Source: Deltaproteobacteria bacterium (GTDB lineage Bacteria > Desulfobacterota > Desulfarculia > Adiutricales > Adiutricaceae). From it: a DNA stretch of 7,699 nt. The stretch's first letter is position 1, and each line of letters opens with the position of its first letter. The translations under genes were made by a program, and so were the position numbers. Positions 1 through 6,110 of this stretch are shown here, one piece after another. The notes beneath the pieces were generated by a model. That model was not told where the DNA came from, ran no database searches, and saw nothing but the letters and a program-made list of their open reading frames with translations. Location: NCBI GenBank assembly GCA_031257955.1, contig JAIRNQ010000083.1, forward strand, positions 1 to 7,699, given 5' to 3'.

Positions 1-105
1 GTAGTTTCGATGGGCTTGGCCGTAGTTTCGATGGGCTTGGCCATCGCTTCGGGGCCCTTGGTCACCGCTTCGGCGGCTTTGGCCAGCGTTTCTGGGGCCT
101 TGGCC
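1..105 (-). repeat. Five tandem 21-bp units encoding a heptapeptide repeat
   Basis: Units lie at 1-21, 22-42, 43-63, 64-84 and 85-105. The first two are identical base for base; the others are diverged. On the minus strand they encode AKAPETL, AKAAEAV, TKGPEAM, AKPIETT and AKPIETT, in frame with the secreted peptidase gene. The array reaches the window edge, so more copies may follow. Exact duplication of the last units suggests recent slippage. The heptad pattern (A-K-x-x-E-x-x) could be a helical or cell-wall-spanning segment. Confidence 0.85.
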
Positions 106-1241
106 GCGTCTGGGTCAGCTTCCGGGTCGGGGCTTTGGGCCAGGGTGGCCTTGGGGGTCGGGGGGATCAGGCTCAGGCGGGCGGGGTTGAGCTTGGCCAG
201 GACGAAACGCCGTTCGGCGGCCCGGATGGGCGGGAAGTAGCGCCTGATGGCGGCGATTCCGCCCGGGTTGTTTAAGTTTAAGCGGTGGGTGCCGGCCCTG
301 GCCGTGCATTGGTAAATCCAGACGTTGCCGGCGCCATCGGCGTGGACAATGCCCACGTGGTAGTAAGAGAGGCCACCCTTAAAACGGCGGTCGGGCTTGG
401 ATATGGCGAAGGCGTAGACGCCGTTGGGCGGGAGGCTTTGGATGAGTTTGGGAAAATCCGGACCGTTAATGTCCAGGCCCAAGCCTTCGGGGCGGCCGGC
501 CTCGTTGGGCTGAAGCTTCCCGTTTTTGGGGGCCGGGAGCAGTTCGTCAAGCTCGGCGCCGGTGAGGTTAAGTAGGGCGTCCAGGCCATAATCCCAATCC
601 AGTCCCATTTCCGAGTCCGGCCCGGAATCGTCGTCCCGGTCGAAGGCGGCCTGGGAGAGGGTCAGCCCGAGATTGGCCAAGTGGCGCACGGCCTCCAAGA
701 GAAAGCCGCTGCAATTGAATCCGGGGCTGGGCAGGGTTTTGTCGGGACGGTTCCAGGTGGCCCAGCGACCCTCGTCGTTAACCACCCCGTCAACCCTGAA
801 GGGTATGCCCAAAAAGGATTTTAGGATTCCGTCCGCGTCGGCGTCCTTGGGGTAAGGTTTAACGCCCACCGGGAGGAAGGGGGCGTTCGGGTTTTCCGCC
901 GTGGCCAAGGCCGTCGGCTCGGCCGGCTTGGCCGGGGCCTGGGCCGTGGTTAGGGCCGGGGGCTTAGGCTTGGATTTAGCCGGCGTCTTGGGCTTGGCCG
1001 GGGACTTGGCCGCTGGCTTGGCGGGGGAATTGGCCGCGGGCTTGGCCGCTGGCTTGGCTTGGGCCGCGGGCTTGGCTGGGGACTTGGCCGCTGGCTTGGC
1101 CGGGGCCGGGGAAGCGGCTTGGCCGGCCGGGGTTGTCGTCCCGGCCGGAGGGGGTGGCGGATCAGCCCAGGCTTCTATTTTGACCACAACTAGCGTCAAA
1201 AGGATGGTGAATAGTAGGATCTGAGCTGTATTTTTAAACAT
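1..1241 (-). CDS. Secreted NlpC/P60-like cysteine peptidase, 3' end outside window
   Basis: The frame is open from an ATG at 1241 to the left edge: 413 codons and no stop. Residues 1-26 form a signal peptide (hydrophobic IILLF...LVVV core, AWA cleavage site before D27), so export to the envelope is expected. Residues 33-118 are a flexible Pro/Ala/Lys linker with repeated AKPAAKSP-like units. A catalytic-looking region follows: FNCSGF with Cys177, then YYHVGIV with His295, then WIYQC with Gln311 as the possible third polar residue. That order fits NlpC/P60-type peptidoglycan hydrolases, but the 118-residue Cys-to-His gap is longer than usual and implies an insertion. After residue ~340 comes a second low-complexity region ending in 7-residue repeats. 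The start lies 7 bases after the zinc-ribbon gene stop, with no clear Shine-Dalgarno. The substrate is unknown; the family call is inferred from motifs only. Confidence 0.8.
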   Translation of the reverse strand, partial: MFKNTAQILLFTILLTLVVVKIEAWADPPPPPAGTTTPAGQAASPAPAKPAAKSPAKPAAQAKPAAKPAANSPAKPAAKSPAKPKTPAKSKPKPPALTTAQAPAKPAEPTALATAENPNAPFLPVGVKPYPKDADADGILKSFLGIPFRVDGVVNDEGRWATWNRPDKTLPSPGFNCSGFLLEAVRHLANLGLTLSQAAFDRDDDSGPDSEMGLDWDYGLDALLNLTGAELDELLPAPKNGKLQPNEAGRPEGLGLDINGPDFPKLIQSLPPNGVYAFAISKPDRRFKGGLSYYHVGIVHADGAGNVWIYQCTARAGTHRLNLNNPGGIAAIRRYFPPIRAAERRFVLAKLNPARLSLIPPTPKATLAQSPDPEADPDAAKAPETLAKAAEAVTKGPEAMAKPIETTAKPIET

Positions 1242-1248
1242 TGTTAAA

Positions 1249-2160
1249 TTATATATGAGCGACCTTCCGATCATCGAGGGGCGATGGATTGTCGGAGTCC
1301 TCTTCCTCCATGTTTTCTTTGGCTTGTTTCTCAACTTTGGCCTTGCTTGTCTTTTTGCGCTTGCCTTCGTCCGACTTAGACCTTCTCTCTGTCTTATCGG
1401 TTATAACCGTCGGAGGTTGAGGATTTGGCTCCGTACAGAAATTTATAAAGTACGGGTGATGCATCCAGTATAAAATACGAGCACAATTAGGGCAAGTTAA
1501 TAATTTGTCATTCTTTTGCAGTTCGTTGTAGAGCTGGGGTGGTATACTTAACCGGCAGATCCGGCACATACCCTGGACCACCGGGGCCAGGGCTTGGCCG
1601 TCGCGGTTTTGGGCGATGGTGTCGTAGCGGCTCAGGAAGGGCTTGGGAATGGTCTCCCTCAGCTCATCGCGGGTTTTGGTGACCTCGGTTTCGCATGTCT
1701 GCCCCTCGGCGATGATGGCCAGGATTTCGGCCTCTTTCTCTAGAAAGATTTTGGTCTCGACTTTGATTTCCTCTTCCAGCGAGGGGAGCAAGGCTTGGAG
1801 TTTTTCGGCCTCGCCCATGATAACCAAAAGCTCGTCTTCCTTGGTGGCCAGGCTGCTGTTGATAGTGTCGGCTTCCTTCATGACGGCTCGGTACTCGTTG
1901 TTGTTTCGGGCTTTGAGCTGCCTGGTCTGGTTGGTGGCCTGGCGTTGGGTCAGATCCTCGGTCAAGGCTTCCATCTCCCGCCGGCTGGCGGCGGTGGCGG
2001 CCATCTTGGCGTCGAGCCCGGCCTTTTGGGCCTCCAGGGCCGTGAGTTTCTCCCGGGCCGCCAGGATTTTGGCCGGGCCTTCCTCGGCGGTCTGGCGCCA
2101 GGTCCTGATTTTGTTGTCGTAATCCTGAAGGGTGATCAGTTTTAAAAGGGTTTCCTGCAC
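1249..2160 (-). CDS. Coiled-coil protein with C4 zinc ribbon (CT398/COG1579, zf-RING_7 family)
   Basis: From the preferred start this is a 303-residue protein. Residues 1 to ~180 are a long Glu/Lys/Ala-rich coiled coil, including an ARNNNEYRAVMKE segment typical of the family. A C4 zinc ribbon follows: Cys199-x2-Cys202 (CRIC) and Cys223-x2-Cys226 (CPNC). The last ~50 residues are a charged, disordered-looking Lys/Arg/Glu tail. Family members are thought to bind nucleic acid or act as scaffolds, but no firm function is established. I chose the GTG at 2160 because GGAG sits 6 bases upstream. The longer option is a TTG at 2190 whose TTGA overlaps the NIF3 stop, but it lacks a ribosome site. It lies immediately downstream of NIF3, a widely conserved neighbour pair, and is probably translated from the same transcript. 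Confidence 0.9.
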   Translation of the reverse strand: MQETLLKLITLQDYDNKIRTWRQTAEEGPAKILAAREKLTALEAQKAGLDAKMAATAASRREMEALTEDLTQRQATNQTRQLKARNNNEYRAVMKEADTINSSLATKEDELLVIMGEAEKLQALLPSLEEEIKVETKIFLEKEAEILAIIAEGQTCETEVTKTRDELRETIPKPFLSRYDTIAQNRDGQALAPVVQGMCRICRLSIPPQLYNELQKNDKLLTCPNCARILYWMHHPYFINFCTEPNPQPPTVITDKTERRSKSDEGKRKKTSKAKVEKQAKENMEEEDSDNPSPLDDRKVAHI

Positions 2161-2186
2161 GAGAAGCTCCAATGGGCAAAAATACT

Positions 2187-3284
2187 TCAAAGGTTATGGC
2201 GAATGGACGTACGCTCGTTGAGGAACTTGACCTCCACTTCGCCGGGGTTATCGATGGCGTCGATAACGCGCTTGGCCAAGCGCCATACCGACGGGTACTC
2301 GGTTTCAAAATGGCCCGCGATGAAAACGGGCAGCCCAACCTCCCTGGCCAAAAGGGATTGGTGATGATTTATTTCCCCGGTCACGTAAAGATCCGCCCCG
2401 GCCCGCTTGGCCTCCATTATGAAGTCGCCGCCGGAACCGGGGAGAGTCGCCACCTTGGCCACTTCCCCAAACCGCTCCTGGCCACCCCAGAGGCCAGGGG
2501 TTTTAAGCCTGTCTTCCAGAAATTTCGCCAGCTCCCGGCCGGCCAAGGGACGCTCCCAGCGGCCAATGGCCCCAAAGCCAAAGGCGCCGACCGAAGTAAG
2601 CCCATAAAACTCAAAAGCCGGCTCCTCGTAAGGATGCGCGGCTTTTACTGCTTGGGCTACACTGTCTCTGTTTTCGGGGGGAAGGATTATTTCCAGGCGG
2701 GCCTCGTCAACGGTTTCTTCGGCCCCCGGCGTCCCCAGGTAAGGCGAAGAATCCAAGGGGACCTTAAACCCGCCTTGCCCTCGCCCTTTAAAGAAACAAT
2801 TCTCGTATTTCCCTATCCGGCCGGCCCCAGCGGTAAAGGCCGCCCTCCGTATCGCTTCCTCGTGGCTTTCCGGGACAAAGACCACCAACTTTAGAAACTC
2901 CCGCCCGACCGGCGAAAGGGGCCGGCAATCGGTTAGATCCAGGACCTCGGCCAGGCACTTGGCCACTTCCGCCGCGTCCCAGTTGGTGTGGGCCGAAATG
3001 ACCGCGAGACCGTTGGCGGCGGCCAAGAAAGCTGGGCGGTTAACCGGGTCGGAACTTAGGAGGCGCTTGGTGGGTTTGAAGATTAGGGGGTGGTGGGTTA
3101 TGAGGAGGTCGAGTTTGGCGTTGGCGGCTTGAAGGATGGTTTCGGAGGTTGGGTCCAGGGCCAGGCCTAGGCGTTTGACGGGGGCCATTGGGTCCCCCAC
3201 TTGCAAGCCGGAATTGTCCCAGTCCAAGGCTAGGCCCATTGGGGCCAGGGACTCAATTATGTCGAGAAAGTCCCTCACTCTCAT
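2187..3284 (-). CDS. NIF3/DUF34-family dinuclear metal protein with YqfO-type insert
   Basis: A complete 365-residue protein. The NIF3 core shows DNSGLQVGD (23-31), LLITHHPLIF (60-69, His64/His65), SAHTNWDAA (97-105, Asp103) and GHFETE (324-329, His325 and Glu329). By comparison with E. coli YbgI these match the five ligands of the di-metal site. Residues ~130-230 are the extra CutA/PII-like domain of the longer YqfO type, with its conserved HPYEEPAFEFYGL near 217-229; the total length matches YqfO rather than the short YbgI form. Databases often call this GTP cyclohydrolase I type 2, but the true substrate is uncertain; members form ring-shaped hexamers. Start: ATG with a weak upstream AGG. 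It is the first gene of the three-gene operon. Confidence 0.95.
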   Translation of the reverse strand: MRVRDFLDIIESLAPMGLALDWDNSGLQVGDPMAPVKRLGLALDPTSETILQAANAKLDLLITHHPLIFKPTKRLLSSDPVNRPAFLAAANGLAVISAHTNWDAAEVAKCLAEVLDLTDCRPLSPVGREFLKLVVFVPESHEEAIRRAAFTAGAGRIGKYENCFFKGRGQGGFKVPLDSSPYLGTPGAEETVDEARLEIILPPENRDSVAQAVKAAHPYEEPAFEFYGLTSVGAFGFGAIGRWERPLAGRELAKFLEDRLKTPGLWGGQERFGEVAKVATLPGSGGDFIMEAKRAGADLYVTGEINHHQSLLAREVGLPVFIAGHFETEYPSVWRLAKRVIDAIDNPGEVEVKFLNERTSIRHNL

Positions 3285-3411
3285 GAAAACAACCTATTAA
3301 AATAACGATGGGCACCAACGCGCCAGGAAAAAAACACTCTAGTTTCCTTTATTAGGTGTAATTCGTTAAAAACTACCGTTTGGATTATATATTCTTATAT
3401 TTTATCCATCC

Positions 3412-3440
3412 TTTATAAGTTTACGAAAAATAATTCGCAA
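3412..3440 (-). promoter_or_regulatory. Candidate sigma-70 promoter of the NIF3 operon
   Basis: On the minus strand a -35-like TTGCGA (3440-3435) and a -10-like TATAAA (3417-3412) are 17 bases apart, the ideal spacing. Transcription would start near 3405 and leave a leader of about 120 bases. Matches are 4/6 and 5/6 to the consensus. In an AT-rich gap chance matches occur, so this is moderate evidence only. Confidence 0.5.
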
Positions 3441-3447
3441 AATTTAA

Positions 3448-3465
3448 GAATTTTAATTAAAATTC
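3448..3465. repeat. 18-bp perfect palindrome upstream of the -35 box
   Basis: GAATTTTAATTAAAATTC reads identically on both strands. It sits 7 bases upstream of the proposed -35 box, about -43 to -60 from the likely start. It could be a dimeric regulator's operator or an AT-rich UP element. AT-only palindromes arise by chance more easily than mixed ones. Confidence 0.55.
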
Positions 3466-3534
3466 ACAAAATTAATTATCTATCTACTGGCTCAGCCCTT
3501 CTAATATAACTACAATACTCTTTAGATGCTGAAT

Positions 3535-3609
3535 TGGTGGGCTCACCAGGTTTCGAACCTGGAACCTACCGGTTATGAGCCGGTGGCTCTACCATTGAGC
3601 TATGAGCCC
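3535..3609 (-). tRNA. tRNA with CAU anticodon (elongator Met or Ile2)
   Basis: The 75 bases fold as a full cloverleaf: acceptor stem GGGCTCA/TGAGCCC, D stem GCTC/GAGC with a 7-base loop, anticodon stem ACCGG/CCGGT around loop CTCATAA (CAT at 3577-3575), 5-base variable loop, T stem CCAGG/CCTGG with loop TTCGAAA, discriminator A and an encoded CCA end. The first acceptor pair is G-C, so it is not a bacterial initiator. CAU may mean elongator methionine, or isoleucine after lysidine modification of C34; I cannot separate these by eye. Confidence 0.96.
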
Positions 3610-3692
3610 AGATTCGCTCGAACGTCCTTTGCCCGGCCAAATTCCGGACCCGGCGACTTCCGGGCCCAAAGGGCGGTTTTAAAGACTTTGCT

Positions 3693-3722
3693 TTTATATC
3701 ACGATTGGCGTCTAAATTGCAA
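3693..3722 (-). promoter_or_regulatory. Candidate promoter of the CAU tRNA
   Basis: On the minus strand TTGCAA (3722-3717) and TATAAA (3698-3693) are 18 bases apart. Transcription would begin near 3686, about 77 bases before the mature tRNA 5' end. The box lies in a short AT-rich pocket in otherwise GC-rich DNA, which supports it. Confidence 0.5.
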
Positions 3723-3736
3723 CGTTTGTTTGACGT

Positions 3737-4194
3737 TTATTTTAACTTTGTTTTAGGGTCCGGCCCAGCCGGCCAGTTTGGCCTGACGGTACTAACGAAG
3801 GCCCTTGCGGTCCCCGGTCCCACCTTCCAACGGTCCCAGGCTCCCAAGACGCTACGGTCGGCCGGGTAGGCCGCGTCGCCGGCCAAAAAACTTTCCCAGC
3901 CGGTCCCCGGCGGGGGTTAAGGCGTCAATTTTGTAGTTAACGTGGCTTACGTAGCCAACGCGGGCTAACCGAACATTGGCATTATAACAAAATACGATGG
4001 GTTCGGTTTTTCTCTGGGGCGGGCGTGACTTGCGGAGAGAAAATGGCCCAAACCCTTGTTGCCAAGCCGCATCGGCGTCTTGTGAGGGAGCGACGGCCCA
4101 GATGGGCCTGGGGTGGCGATGGGCGACCAGAAACCCGGGCCGTGACGGCGAAAGTTGAGCCCTGGGCGCGGTAGTTAAACTCATTGGGATTCAC
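3737..4194 (-). pseudogene. Frameshifted remnant gene of unknown family
   Basis: Three minus-strand frames take turns in looking coding. The first starts at a GTG at 4194 (MNPNEFNYRAQGSTFAVTAR). The second carries GFLVAHRHPRPIWAVAP and later VGYVSHVNYKIDALTPAGD, and ends at 3852. The third is open from 3916 to a TAA at 3739-3737 and reads GDAAYPADRSVLGAWDRWKV and then TVRPNWPAGPDPKTKLK. The second shift falls at or near a run of six T (3890-3885 on the minus strand), where one base too many would join frames two and three. In these segments third positions are largely C or G, as in the intact genes. I do not recognise the protein. It might instead be noncoding GC-rich DNA or a programmed frameshift. 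Confidence 0.4.
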
Positions 4195-4457
4195 GGTCTA
4201 CGGTTTTGAAAAACGTTACTTTTGTTACGGACAGGTCATAATGTCCAATAATAGACGACTTAATTTGTCCACTTTTTGTCGGAAATATTGTCCAATATGC
4301 GACCTCATTTCAACTCTAATAATTATTGGTAGGGGAAAAAAGTTAGTATTTAGATTTATCAGCCCATAAATTTGTTGTCAATGTTGATGTTGCGCAAGAC
4401 AACGTTATCAGCAACGTTAGACAACTTGAACAGTCACTTTCTAGGCAATTCAAGACG
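4195..4457. other. AT-rich gap with short repeats, no gene seen
   Basis: About 260 bases between two decayed genes. Plus-strand ORFs here are short and lack coding character. The gap contains three TGTCCA-type direct repeats and a cluster of CAAC/GTTG motifs, listed separately. No RNA gene is recognisable. Confidence 0.5.
4242..4297 (+). repeat. Three direct repeats of TGTCC, two extended to TGTCCAATA
   Basis: TGTCC begins at 4242, 4266 and 4289, spacings of 24 and 23 bases. The first and third copies share TGTCCAATA, and the middle copy reads TGTCCACTT. Each is followed by GAC or GTC within about 15 bases. Such spacing, near two helical turns, could place a DNA-binding protein on one face, but three short copies may be chance. 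Confidence 0.35.
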
Positions 4458-4477
4458 TCAGCAACAACTTTGTTGCT
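4400..4477. repeat. CAACGTTA direct repeat and AGCAACAA hairpin
   Basis: CAACGTTA occurs at 4400-4407 and 4412-4419, a 12-base period, and each copy contains the palindrome AACGTT. TTGCGCAA (4390-4397) is a further palindrome. AGCAACAA (4460-4467) pairs perfectly with TTGTTGCT (4470-4477) across two bases. The hairpin overlaps the end of the decayed frame at 4458. No U-run makes it a convincing terminator. Confidence 0.4.
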
Positions 4478-4939
4478 TTAAAAATGGGCCATGGCCTAAT
4501 TTCAACCTGAAAAGTCGGTTGGCGACGCGCTCGATGGCTCGCTTGGCCATCTCGGCTTGGCCGGCCATGGCCTAAATGGCGACGATGGCCATCTTCGGCG
4601 GACCAGGTCCGCGGCGTCGATGAAAACGGCCAAGGCCAGGAAGCCTTTCGCGGCGTTGGTGACGTAGGATTCGGGTTTCCCCTTCTCCCTTGGGAGGCCG
4701 CCGTTAAGACGCTTTTCATCCAGGGCGAGGAGATTGTGGGAGGCGGCCGACTTGGAGTTGGGCAGGTCGGGGGCCGTTTTGCGGGAGGCTTTGCGTTGGG
4801 AGGCGGCGCTGGGGATGAATGGGTTTCGGGGTTGGATCGGGGCGACCTTGGCGATAGCCCTGGCGATGGCGTCAAAGTGGTAGATCGATTGACATGATTT
4901 GTAACCCTTTTTGTGTAGGATGGAGTGGGCGTTGAGTCG
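4458..4939 (-). pseudogene. Decayed gene of unknown family lacking a start codon
   Basis: One minus-strand frame is open from 4939 to a TGA at 4504-4502 (145 codons). It contains no ATG, GTG or TTG, so gene callers would skip it. It reads HKKGYKSCQSIYHFDAIARA near its beginning and VTNAAKGFLALAVFIDAADL near 4600, with strongly C/G third positions. Coding character then moves to another frame: MAIVAI, an in-frame TAG (4574-4572), then AMAGQAEMAKRAIERVANRL and FRLKLGHGPF to a TGA at 4460-4458. So it shows a lost start, one frameshift and one internal stop. The family is not recognised. A Pro-rich reading of the third frame (4875-4450) is a shadow. Confidence 0.4.
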
Positions 4940-4942
4940 TTA

Positions 4943-5143
4943 AAAAAAACGTGCGCACCGGGAGTTTGCCGCAGTGTGTGTCTATTTCCTACGCGTCCTC
5001 GAGGGACAAATTGGGGTTCGATTCAAACGATGGAGCATGTTCTATCACGCAGGAGACTGCAAAATGTAATCGCTCTCTGCATCAAACGGCCCATAGTGCC
5101 AGGATACAGCAAAACGTGTTTCATTCAAAGGGGCGAGCGGACA
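4943..5143. other. Unassigned stretch, no gene seen
   Basis: About 200 bases of intermediate composition between the decayed gene and the AT-rich ORF. It begins with a run of eight A (4942-4949) just left of the self-complementary GTGCGCAC. Overlapping plus-strand ORFs lack a ribosome site and recognisable domains. Confidence 0.4.
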
Positions 5144-5533
5144 TCAGCCGTCGTTAATGAGATGTTCTAATTGTGCTTTTGTTGCTTTGAGATCTTCACT
5201 TTCTTTACGTTGCTGTTCAAGCATTTTAAGTAGTCTATTTATCTCTGCAGCTGGAATTATGACTAAATTTTCTTCATCGCTAAATAATTCTGATTCTTCA
5301 GAGATATTTTGAGAAATTTTGATTGGTTTTAAAGGGAGTGTATCTTGGAGAATAAAAACAGACCGTGTACCATTTACAGTCGAGGGCATAAGGTATCCGT
5401 CAAAAGGATTAGTTGAGCTATCTAGAGTCGAATCTGAAGATGATAAGTTGGAGAGATCAGACCCATGCATTGAACCTTCGAGGTGGTCAAATTCCAAAGC
5501 GTTTTGAACAATATGTTTAGGAGCTTCATTCAT
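5144..5533 (-). CDS. Hypothetical acidic protein with C-terminal coiled coil
   Basis: A 129-residue ORF (MNEAPKHIVQNALEF...) that is clearly more AT-rich than the operon genes. Residues 1-60 are Ser/Asp/Asn-rich and probably disordered. A central segment holds SVFILQDTLPLKPIKI. Residues ~92-128 (AAEINRLLKMLEQQ onward) form a leucine-zipper-like coiled coil. No signal peptide or membrane segment is present. The ATG lacks a clear Shine-Dalgarno, and no family is recognised. Its composition and its place beside a group II intron and an IS fragment suggest transfer, perhaps as mobile-element cargo. It could also be the tail of a larger disrupted gene. Function unknown. Confidence 0.55.
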   Translation of the reverse strand: MNEAPKHIVQNALEFDHLEGSMHGSDLSNLSSSDSTLDSSTNPFDGYLMPSTVNGTRSVFILQDTLPLKPIKISQNISEESELFSDEENLVIIPAAEINRLLKMLEQQRKESEDLKATKAQLEHLINDG

Positions 5534-5593
5534 GGATATAATTTAACTTCTGAAATACAATTTGTCAATAGATAGATGAAAGTTTATTCTCTG

Positions 5594-6110
5594 ATGCGGC
5601 TGCAAAAGCTGCAACCGAATTGAGAGTGAGCCCTAGCAAGGGTAAGTCTCTCCAGTGTAAGGCGTAGCGAACCGCACTGACCACTAGCTATGGACTACTT
5701 TTATCTACTGACCGTATGGTCATTGGTCCCGTGAGGGGGGTAGTAAAGCGTTAGAGGTGGAATAACCAGGCCAGCCATTGAGCGACGAAATAATTTTCAT
5801 TCCGGGTGCCGACGTTGTGGAGAAATGCGGAAGGCAACATCCTATGCGGCGCTATCGCAAGGCGCATAGGAACCCGGCGGCGTCTGAGACCCTGTGCATG
5901 GTTAGAAATTCTGTTGACGGAAGCAGCGAGATCTCCTAGCTTCCAGGTGGGGATGGCCCACATGGACGGCAGGACAAGCCAAAAGCATAAAAGCCTGCGT
6001 GTACGGCAGGAGAAGTCGGATATCCCCATAGTACCGATGAAGTGGCCGAACTTTCGATCTTTCCGGGTCGATCGGAGGCCATGGAGGAAAGGGGGATACA
6101 GGAGGAGAAC
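5594..6110 (+). ncRNA. Group II intron 5' ribozyme region (domains I-III)
   Basis: More than 500 bases without a plausible gene upstream of the maturase. Visible helices include CGG-TGCA (5597-5604, one mismatch) with TGCA-CCG (5610-5617), CCC/GGG around 5631-5642, GACC/GGTC near 5710, and the 8-bp stem at 5841-5870. Domain boundaries and the exon-binding loops (EBS1/EBS2) cannot be fixed by eye. Confidence 0.65.

Larger units (their letters stand above)
3285..3534. other. AT-rich intergenic region between tRNA and operon
   Basis: About 250 bases with no coding potential, much richer in A and T than the genes on either side. It contains the operon promoter candidate, a palindrome beside it, and a leader of roughly 120 bases before the NIF3 start. 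In the leader, AGGAAA and TTTCCT (around 3325-3350) could pair to form a weak hairpin. No strong terminator follows the tRNA, so some read-through from the tRNA into the operon is possible. Confidence 0.7.

Noticed and set aside
10..1224. Several plus-strand ORFs (10-240, 285-575, 673-855, 901-1224) rich in Gly/Ala/Leu
   Set aside because: They are opposite-strand readings of the GC-rich repetitive peptidase gene, with no domains and no ribosome sites.
1643..2894. Plus-strand ORFs of 116-240 residues and a 224-residue minus ORF over the NIF3 and zinc-ribbon genes
   Set aside because: Their translations show no family features, while the overlapping frames carry clear NIF3 and zinc-ribbon motifs.
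3756..4190. A structured RNA such as RNase P RNA, tmRNA, 6S or SRP RNA in the GC-rich block next to the tRNA
   Set aside because: None of the conserved signature sequences of those RNAs is visible on either strand; coding-like segments explain the composition better.
4450..4875. Pro/Ser-rich 141-residue minus-strand ORF as a real protein
   Set aside because: Its composition is what a frame shifted from GC-rich coding DNA gives; the neighbouring frames have the C/G third-position bias.
4938..4975. T8 run on the minus strand preceded by GTGCGCAC as an intrinsic terminator
   Set aside because: The palindrome has no room for a loop and no longer GC stem precedes the run.
5010..5036. T-arm-like GGGTTCGATTC suggesting a second tRNA
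   Set aside because: The flanking bases do not form a five-pair T stem and no acceptor or anticodon arm is found nearby.
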